Source of the DNA: Thermoflexus hugenholtzii JAD2
GTDB taxonomy: Bacteria > Chloroflexota > UBA11872 > UBA12225
Direction: 5' to 3'
NCBI GenBank assembly: GCA_945865725.1
Contig: CAMBEO010000009.1
Span: 1 to 59,486, forward strand
Length of the DNA stretch: 59,486 nucleotides
Shown piece by piece: positions 8,701 through 15,840 of this stretch (positions are counted from its first letter, which is position 1; each line of letters begins with the position of its first letter). The translations under genes and the position numbers were made by a program. The notes beneath the pieces are model-generated. The model ran no database searches. It was not told the DNA's origin and saw only the letters and a list, made by a program, of their open reading frames with translations.

Positions 8701-9177
8701 ATGACTGAAACGATTGCGGCGATCTCGCTGCGTCCGACCACCGCGACCTCCAAATGGGCGGGCGTGACCTGCCCGAGGTGCGACAAGCCGATCCCTGCAG
8801 GCGAGGGAGCGGTCCTCTGCCCGAAGTGCTATTCGCCGCACCACGCGAGTTGCTGGCGGGACCATGGAAACGCCTGCGCGAAGGACGGTGCCCTCGGGCG
8901 GATCCTCGAGCCGCGAGGTAGGAGCGCCGCCCCGGCCGAGGCGCCGGCCCCCGTGGCCAGCGTGCCCACCGCGCCAGTGGCTGTCGCGTCAGTGGCGCCG
9001 GTCACGGCCGCGGACGCGCCGCTCGTCGAACTGGCGAACCCGTGGAAGTTTGCCCGAGTGGTCCACGGGCCGAACGAGTCGGAAGTCTTCCGTCGCAGCG
9101 TGATGACGATCGTGTCGCTCCTCGCGTTCTGGGGTGTCGCCGTCCTCGTCGCCGCGCTCCTCGGCGCCGTCAAGTAG
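8701..9177 (+). CDS. Prokaryotic RING-like zinc protein with C-terminal membrane anchor
   Basis: 158 aa. The N-terminal zinc module has C24-x2-C27, C40-x2-C43, H48-x2-C51 and C59, in the form CPRC, CPKC, HHASCW. This resembles the Prok-RING_1 or treble-clef knuckles. A Pro/Ala/Val-rich linker of about 50 residues follows. The protein ends with one hydrophobic segment (MTIVSLLAFWGVAVLVAALLGAV), which would leave the zinc head in the cytoplasm. A -10-like TACCGT is 13 nt upstream and no Shine-Dalgarno site is seen. It is convergent with the next gene, 13 nt away. Families of this type have been linked to membrane-associated regulation, but no specific function can be given. Confidence 0.75.
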   Translation: MTETIAAISLRPTTATSKWAGVTCPRCDKPIPAGEGAVLCPKCYSPHHASCWRDHGNACAKDGALGRILEPRGRSAAPAEAPAPVASVPTAPVAVASVAPVTAADAPLVELANPWKFARVVHGPNESEVFRRSVMTIVSLLAFWGVAVLVAALLGAVK

Positions 9178-9190
9178 CGGCGGCGACCGC

Positions 9191-10411
9191 TCAGAGGGGT
9201 CCCCGCGCCTCGTCGTGCGCGAATGCGCGGTCGGCCCGGAACGGGTTCGATCCCGGCGCGACGACGCCGAGTAGTGCGTCGAGGGCGACGCGGCTGCCGG
9301 CTGGGGCCGCCATGATGCCGTGCCCCGAGTACCCGCCGTTGATACCCAGATTTGGGATCGCGGTTGGACCGAGCAATGGCTTGTGGTCGGGGGAGTACGT
9401 GTACTGCCCCGCGGTCACGTACCAGTGCTGCGAGCGACGCTCCCAGGTCGTGCGCCAGAACGGGGCGTGCCTGGCGACCGCGACAGGGCTCTCCGGATCA
9501 AGGAGAAGGTCGTAAAAGGCCCGGGGGGCGACCGGGTCGTGGGTGGCAGGGAGGACGGGGGCGTCCGGGTCGGGGCGCAGGACGTACGCGCCGCCTGCCT
9601 CCGGTCGCCAGTGGGAACCGCTGTCCTCGTCGATGGTCATTGGGGCGTCGCGGGGCACCTCCGGCACGGCTGGCAGGTACAGGCGCTGCCGCAAGCGCGC
9701 GGCGAGGGGAACGGTCACGCCGGCGAGGGCGAGAATCTCGCCGGTGAAGGGCCCGGCGGCGACGATCGCCCATCCGCACTCGACCCGCCCGGTCGCCGTC
9801 AGGACGGCGGAGACCCGGCCGGCGGAAACCTCGAACCCGGTGACTGGAGTGCCGAACGCGATGGTCGCGCCGCGCCGGATGGCGCCGTCGGCGAATGCCC
9901 GCGTGGCGATGAGGGGGTCAAGCCACCCGTCGAGGGCGCGATAGCGCGCGCCCACCACGTCCGGTGCCAGGAACGGGAATGATCGCCGGGCCTCGTCGCC
10001 CGCAAGCCACGTCACGGCGTCGACACCGATCGCCCGTTGTGCGTCAACCTGCGTGCGCTGCGAGGCCGCGCGTGCGGGATCGCGCGTGACCCAGAGGTAG
10101 CCGTTGCGGACGCGTCGCAGGTCGAGGCCGGGTTCGCCGACGAGATCGCCGAGGTGATCCCAGGCCTCGAGCGACTCGCGAAGCAGGGCAACCTCCTCGG
10201 GCGAGTCGAACTGAAGGCGGTGCCCGCCGGCGGAGGCCTGCGTGGTCAAGCCCCCAAGCCGGTGCCCGTGTTCGAGGAGGACGACGTCCAGGCCACGGGA
10301 TGCGGCATGGAATGCCGTCGCGGTGCCGAGGATTCCCCCGCCAACGACGACGAGGTCGGCGCGGGGAGGCGGGCCGCCGGTGGTCGTGGCGCTTGAGACG
10401 GGCGTAGGCAT
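9191..10411 (-). CDS. FAD-dependent oxidoreductase of the DAO / sarcosine oxidase-beta family
   Basis: 406 aa. The N-terminal Rossmann motif VVVGGGILGTATAFHAASRG is followed by the glutamate ribose contact (LLEHG). The C-terminal FAD motif is NLGINGGYSGHGIMAAPAGS. The family oxidises secondary or D-amino acids such as sarcosine, glycine, proline and D-amino acids. The open frame extends to 10612 but crosses a repeat. ATG 10411 is chosen because a -10-like TACCAT (10418-10423) ends 6 nt before it, suggesting a leaderless mRNA. It diverges from P5C dehydrogenase, so a DAO-type proline dehydrogenase is an attractive but unproven assignment. Confidence 0.85.
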   Translation of the reverse strand: MPTPVSSATTTGGPPPRADLVVVGGGILGTATAFHAASRGLDVVLLEHGHRLGGLTTQASAGGHRLQFDSPEEVALLRESLEAWDHLGDLVGEPGLDLRRVRNGYLWVTRDPARAASQRTQVDAQRAIGVDAVTWLAGDEARRSFPFLAPDVVGARYRALDGWLDPLIATRAFADGAIRRGATIAFGTPVTGFEVSAGRVSAVLTATGRVECGWAIVAAGPFTGEILALAGVTVPLAARLRQRLYLPAVPEVPRDAPMTIDEDSGSHWRPEAGGAYVLRPDPDAPVLPATHDPVAPRAFYDLLLDPESPVAVARHAPFWRTTWERRSQHWYVTAGQYTYSPDHKPLLGPTAIPNLGINGGYSGHGIMAAPAGSRVALDALLGVVAPGSNPFRADRAFAHDEARGPL

Positions 10412-10417
10412 GGCCCG

Positions 10418-10423
10418 ATGGTA
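10418..10423 (-). promoter_or_regulatory. Candidate -10 element, leaderless start
   Basis: Minus-strand TACCAT ends 6 nt before the ATG at 10411, and no Shine-Dalgarno sequence is present. Part of a pattern seen at ten or more genes here. Confidence 0.4.
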
Positions 10424-10489
10424 GTCACGGACGCCGGCCGCACGCGAACTGCACCCCGTCCCATCGCGCGGGGACGGCCCCTTCGAACT

Positions 10490-10530
10490 GCCGCAACAAG
10501 CACCCCCAACGCTGGCGCGGGAGAGGGGAG
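10490..10530. repeat. Palindromic repeat R1 (CAACAAGCACCCCCA variant)
   Basis: CCGCAACAAGCACCCCCAACGC is followed by GGCGCGGGAGAGGGGAG, a slightly decayed R1 copy between the divergent FAD oxidoreductase and P5C dehydrogenase genes. Confidence 0.75.
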
Positions 10531-10650
10531 AAGGACGCCGTGTGACGAGTCCCGACAAGGCGCCCGACGCGCGAGACCGGGAGCCCGTTGTCGTGGCACC
10601 CTTTTCACCCACCCCTCGCTTACCTCACCCCCGAGCCGAAAGGTTGCCCC

Positions 10651-12210
10651 ATGGACTACGCCCCCTTCGTGAACGAGCCACTCTCGGATTTCTCGGACCC
10701 GTCCCGGCGCGCCGACTTCGCGCGAACGGTCGCGACGGTCGATGCCGCCCTGGGTCCGGAATGGACGCGCCCGATCCTTATTGGGGGCCAACGGATCGAG
10801 ACTGGCGAGTGGATCGCCTCGACTGACCCGACGAACCCGGAGCGTGTCGTCGGCCGGGTCGCCCGCGCGACGTCCGCGATCGCGGACCGGGCCGTCGCGG
10901 CCGCGACGGACGCGTTCGCCACGTGGTCGCGAGTGCCGGCGACGGAACGCGCGGCGATCGTGCACCACCTGGCCGGCCTGATCCGGCGCGACCGGGACGA
11001 GCTGGCGGCCACGATGGTCATCGAGGCCGGGAAGCCGTGGGGCGAGGCCGACGCCGACGTTGCGGAGGCGATCGACTTCTGCGAGTTCTACGTGCGTGGG
11101 GCGCTGCGCCTGGCGGGACCGCAACCGGTCGCCCAGCGACCAGGCACGCGGAACCGCTTCACCTACGTGCCCCTTGGCGTCGGGGTCGCGATCCCGCCGT
11201 GGAACTTTCCCCTCGCCATCGCGGTCGGCCTGACGATCTCGGGCGTCGTAACCGGGAACGCGATGATCCTGAAGCCGTCAAGCCTGACCCCGGTGATCGC
11301 CGCGCGGTTCATCGACCTGTGCGTGGAGGCCGGCCTCCCTGACGGCGTGGTGAACTTCGTGCCGGGGCCGGGGGACGAGGTCGGCATGCACCTGGTCGAT
11401 CACCCGGGGGTCCGGTTCATATCGTTCACCGGGTCGAAGGAGGTCGGCGAGACGATCTACGCGCGGGCGGCCGAGGTGAAGCCGGGTCAACGCTGGTTGA
11501 AGCGCGTGATCGCCGAGATGGGCGGGAAGAACGCGATCGTGGTGGACGAGACGGCCGACCTGGACGCGGCGGCGCGCGCGGTCGTGGCGAGCGCCTTCGG
11601 GTTCGGGGGGCAGAAATGTTCCGCGTGCTCACGCCTCGTGGTCGTCGATGCGGTCCACGACGCGCTTGTCGACCGGGTGGTCGAGGTGGCGCGTGAAATC
11701 CGGATCGGCGACCCGCGCGACCCGGAGACCGACCTCGGCCCACTCGCGAGTGCGGACCAGCGCCAGACGGCGCTCCGGTACGCGGGGATCGGGCGGGAGG
11801 AAGGCACCGTCGCCGTCGGTCCGGGGACGGAAGTGCCCGCCACGGGGTTTTTCGTGGCGCCGCACGTGGTCACCGGCGTCGTGTCGCGCAGTCGCCTCGG
11901 GCAGGAGGAGATCTTCGGCCCAGTCCTGTCGGTGATCCGTGCGCGGGACTTCGCGGACGCGATCGCGATCGCGAACGACACCGACTTCGGCCTGACCGGC
12001 GCGGTCTTCTCGCGCGACGAGGCGCGGCTCGCTCATGCGGCCGAGGCCTACCAGTGCGGGAACCTGTACTTCAACCGCAAGTGCACCGGGGCGTTCGTCG
12101 GGGTCGAGCCGTTCGGGGGCTTCAACCTCTCGGGGACCGACAGCAAGGCCGGGGGCCACGACCACCTCTTGCTGTTCGTGCAAGGCAAGTCGCTGTCCCA
12201 ACCCGCCTGA
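10651..12210 (+). CDS. pruA: L-glutamate gamma-semialdehyde (1-pyrroline-5-carboxylate) dehydrogenase
   Basis: NAD-dependent aldehyde dehydrogenase that makes glutamate from P5C in proline or arginine breakdown. 519 aa matches the stand-alone RocA/PruA type (about 515 aa). Seen: FTYVPLGVGVAIPPWNFPLAI, the cofactor motif FTGSKEVG, the general base region IAEMGGKNAIVVDE and the catalytic Cys in FGGQKCSACS near residue 322. The C-terminal signature EPFGGFNLSGTDSKAGG is typical of this subgroup. The start is ATG 10651 with AAAGG 7 nt upstream. It is followed by a strong hairpin terminator. No PutA/PutB-type proline dehydrogenase is nearby, but the divergent FAD oxidoreductase may supply that step. 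Confidence 0.93.
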   Translation: MDYAPFVNEPLSDFSDPSRRADFARTVATVDAALGPEWTRPILIGGQRIETGEWIASTDPTNPERVVGRVARATSAIADRAVAAATDAFATWSRVPATERAAIVHHLAGLIRRDRDELAATMVIEAGKPWGEADADVAEAIDFCEFYVRGALRLAGPQPVAQRPGTRNRFTYVPLGVGVAIPPWNFPLAIAVGLTISGVVTGNAMILKPSSLTPVIAARFIDLCVEAGLPDGVVNFVPGPGDEVGMHLVDHPGVRFISFTGSKEVGETIYARAAEVKPGQRWLKRVIAEMGGKNAIVVDETADLDAAARAVVASAFGFGGQKCSACSRLVVVDAVHDALVDRVVEVAREIRIGDPRDPETDLGPLASADQRQTALRYAGIGREEGTVAVGPGTEVPATGFFVAPHVVTGVVSRSRLGQEEIFGPVLSVIRARDFADAIAIANDTDFGLTGAVFSRDEARLAHAAEAYQCGNLYFNRKCTGAFVGVEPFGGFNLSGTDSKAGGHDHLLLFVQGKSLSQPA

Positions 12211-12233
12211 GAAGGCAGGGGCGCCGGGAACGA

Positions 12234-12261
12234 CGAAGGGAGGGGTTTCCCCCTCCCTTCG
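12234..12261. terminator. Bidirectional hairpin terminator between convergent genes
   Basis: CGAAGGGAGGGG (12234-12245) and CCCCTCCCTTCG (12250-12261) form a perfect 12-bp stem with a 4-nt loop TTTC. It sits between the stop of P5C dehydrogenase and the stop of groEL. Only short T runs flank it, but the stem is strong enough to serve both strands. Confidence 0.75.
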
Positions 12262-12301
12262 TGCCGCTTTGCCGTGGACGGCGGGAAGTCCCGCCGGGCG
12301 G

Positions 12302-13924
<1,623 letters not shown>

Positions 13925-14123
13925 GGGTTGTCCTCCTGAGGTTCCCCGTCTTCGGGGGTCCTGTCGCGGGTCCCACCGCCATGGTGGACGGGGCCGACCG
14001 CGCGGTACGGCGGAGCGCACGAGGCGCCCCGCGAGTGCTCGAGTCCGGAGCGACGCCCTCCCGCCCTGCGCGCTGCCAACGGTCCGCGCGGGTTAGCAGT
14101 CGTCCGACCCGAGTGCCAGCGAA

Positions 14124-14152
14124 AGTATACGAGGCAAGTTAGCAGTTGGCAA
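14124..14152 (-). promoter_or_regulatory. groEL sigma-A promoter
   Basis: On the minus strand, TTGCCA (14147-14152) and TATACT (14124-14129) are separated by exactly 17 nt. This is the best sigma-A match seen in the window. The predicted start near 14117 gives a leader of about 190 nt before the GTG. The leader's last part can form CCCC-GAAGAC-GGGG just upstream of the Shine-Dalgarno site. Confidence 0.8.
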
Positions 14153-14165
14153 CGGAGAGTGCTAA
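14139..14165. promoter_or_regulatory. CIRCE operator (HrcA binding site)
   Basis: TTAGCAGTT-N9-GAGTGCTAA. The right arm is identical to the CIRCE consensus and the left arm departs at three positions from TTAGCACTC. It covers the -35 box and most of the spacer of the groEL promoter, the expected position for repression by HrcA. Confidence 0.85.
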
Positions 14166-14169
14166 CGCC

Positions 14170-14203
14170 CCGCCGGACCCGCCCCGCCCCGCCTGTCCGG
14201 CGG
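14170..14203 (-). terminator. Hairpin downstream of the beta-propeller gene
   Basis: CCGCCGGAC (14170-14178) pairs with GTCCGGCGG (14195-14203), a perfect 9-bp GC stem. It lies just after the stop of the last gene of the MoxR operon and immediately before the groEL CIRCE/promoter. No T-tract is present, so efficiency is uncertain. Confidence 0.5.
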
Positions 14204-14208
14204 CGGCG

Positions 14209-15840
14209 CTAGCGCCCTGCTGTCGGCCGGGTGCCTGCCGTCCCGGGCGAGAGCGCGAGGGTGGTCGCGCCGGGACCGATCACGATCGTGTCGCTGACCA
14301 CCATCGAATCGAGGTCGATGACGCTGACCGTGCCTGATGCGGAGTTCGCCACGTAGGCTCGTCGGCTGCCGTCGACGATGATCGCCTGTGGCTGTTGCCC
14401 GACCGGGACGACGTCGCGAACGTCACCCGAGCTGAGGTCGATCGCCTGGAGCATGCCGAGTTGCCCGTTCGCGACGAGGAACCGGTTGGCGCCCGGGACG
14501 ACCGCGAGGCTGGTCACCGGAGACCCGGCGTCATACGTGCGGTGCGCGGTGCCGGTCCCTCGATCGACCGCGTAGACAACCGACGTCGCCTGGTTCGAGA
14601 CGAGGATCGTGGCGCCGCCATCGGCGAACTGGAAGTCGCCGGGCCAGACCGGCACGTGCACTGGCTTGCCGATCGCGCCTGATGAAAGGTCGACAAAGCT
14701 GACCTCGCTGGTGGCGCGGTGAGCGACGCCAAGGACCGTGCCATCGGTCGTGAAGCGGAGGGTGCCGGTGCGGCGATTGAAGTCGAGGCGCCGAAGGACC
14801 TTCAGGCCGTCCGCATCGACCTCGATGACGTTCGAATAGTCCTGGCCCTCGGCGCCGGCCGTGGCGACCCAGAGGTTGCCGTCGACGGGATTGGTCGCGA
14901 GGGCGGCCACCGTGCCTGCACCGAGGGCGAGGCGCCCTTCCTCGCCGAGGTCGGAGGCTCGCAGGCGCACGACGTCGCCGGAACCGCCCCAACTGGCGAA
15001 GAGGCGGCGCCCCGACGCGGCGGCGGCCACGTGGGTAAAGCGCCCGCCGCCGAGGTCGATGGTCGCGCCAACGGTGGTCGCCGACGCGACGTCGATCGCG
15101 CTCACCCTTGGTGCGAGGTGGCCGACGAAGAGGCGCCGGGGCACCGATGGGCCCAGCAACTGGGGTGGCCGGAGGGGAGCGACGCTTTCCGTCCCCGGGC
15201 GGATGGGCCCAGCAACTGGGGCAGTCGCGGCCGCAGGCGCCGGTGGGGCCCCGGTGACCGGCGATGGGCCCAGCAACTGGGGCGTGGCGATCCGCGTCGC
15301 GGCCGGGATGGCCTGGCCCGGGGAGGTGGTCGGCGTTGGCAAGTCGTCCCCCACCCTCAATCCCTCCCCCGCTGCGGCGGGAGAGGGAAGCTCCACCGGG
15401 CCGCTGGCGAGGACGAGGTTGACTTCCACGTGAGCCTGGCCCCCGGACGTCCGGGCGATGGCCAGGCCGTTCGCGCGGGCCTGGCCAACGCCCGGCTTGC
15501 GCGCGCGGACCGTCGCGCCTTCCGTCGGGGGAGCCGCGAAGCGTGCCTCGCCCCCGGCATCGGTGACGACGCCTTGCGCGAGGGCACGACCGAAGCGATC
15601 CTGGGCGTCGATGGGCGCACCGGCAACCGGGCGCCCGGACATGTCGCGCACGCGCACGCGCACCTCGACGGGGGCGGGCGTCGGGGTCGCTGGTGCTTCC
15701 CCGACGATTTCCGGGTCGCCGATGTCGATGCCAGTGAGTGCCGCGACGTGCGCGGCGACGCCCCCGCTGGAGAGGCGGACGGCACCGACGACGCCAAGGA
15801 GGAGAACCAGGGCGATGGCGCCCGCAACGAGGCGGGTCAC
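14209..15840 (-). CDS. Membrane-anchored YVTN-type beta-propeller protein
   Basis: 543 aa, last gene of the MoxR operon. GTG 15840 overlaps the stop of the VWA gene (GTGA). One N-terminal membrane anchor (LVAGAIALVLLLGVVGAV) is followed by an Ig/carboxypeptidase-regulatory-like domain (VEVRVRVRDMSGRPVAGAPI). A Pro/Thr-rich linker comes next, then about 330 residues of propeller blades, for example YVANSASGTVSVIDLDS and FLVANGQLGMLQAIDLS. The linker is built partly from DNA repeats: one R1 copy (peptide LPSPAAAGEGLRVG) and three copies of repeat R3. It is probably exposed outside the cytoplasmic membrane. Role unknown; a scaffold or sensor for the VWA partners is possible. Confidence 0.8.
   Translation of the reverse strand: MTRLVAGAIALVLLLGVVGAVRLSSGGVAAHVAALTGIDIGDPEIVGEAPATPTPAPVEVRVRVRDMSGRPVAGAPIDAQDRFGRALAQGVVTDAGGEARFAAPPTEGATVRARKPGVGQARANGLAIARTSGGQAHVEVNLVLASGPVELPSPAAAGEGLRVGDDLPTPTTSPGQAIPAATRIATPQLLGPSPVTGAPPAPAAATAPVAGPIRPGTESVAPLRPPQLLGPSVPRRLFVGHLAPRVSAIDVASATTVGATIDLGGGRFTHVAAAASGRRLFASWGGSGDVVRLRASDLGEEGRLALGAGTVAALATNPVDGNLWVATAGAEGQDYSNVIEVDADGLKVLRRLDFNRRTGTLRFTTDGTVLGVAHRATSEVSFVDLSSGAIGKPVHVPVWPGDFQFADGGATILVSNQATSVVYAVDRGTGTAHRTYDAGSPVTSLAVVPGANRFLVANGQLGMLQAIDLSSGDVRDVVPVGQQPQAIIVDGSRRAYVANSASGTVSVIDLDSMVVSDTIVIGPGATTLALSPGTAGTRPTAGR
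15146..15165. repeat. Repeat R3, copy 1
   Basis: GATGGGCCCAGCAACTGGGG inside the beta-propeller gene, encoding PQLLGPS on the minus strand. Confidence 0.85.
15202..15221. repeat. Repeat R3, copy 2
   Basis: Identical 20-mer, 56 bp from copy 1 but in another reading frame: the minus strand here gives APVAGPI rather than PQLLGPS. Confidence 0.85.
15263..15282. repeat. Repeat R3, copy 3
   Basis: Identical 20-mer; the minus strand encodes PQLLGPS again, in the linker before the propeller. Confidence 0.85.
15350..15390. repeat. Palindromic repeat R1 inside a coding region
   Basis: CCACCCTCAATCCCTCCCCCGC followed by TGCGGCGGGAGAGGGAAG. Within the beta-propeller gene it encodes LPSPAAAGEGLRVG in frame, without disrupting the gene. 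Confidence 0.9.
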
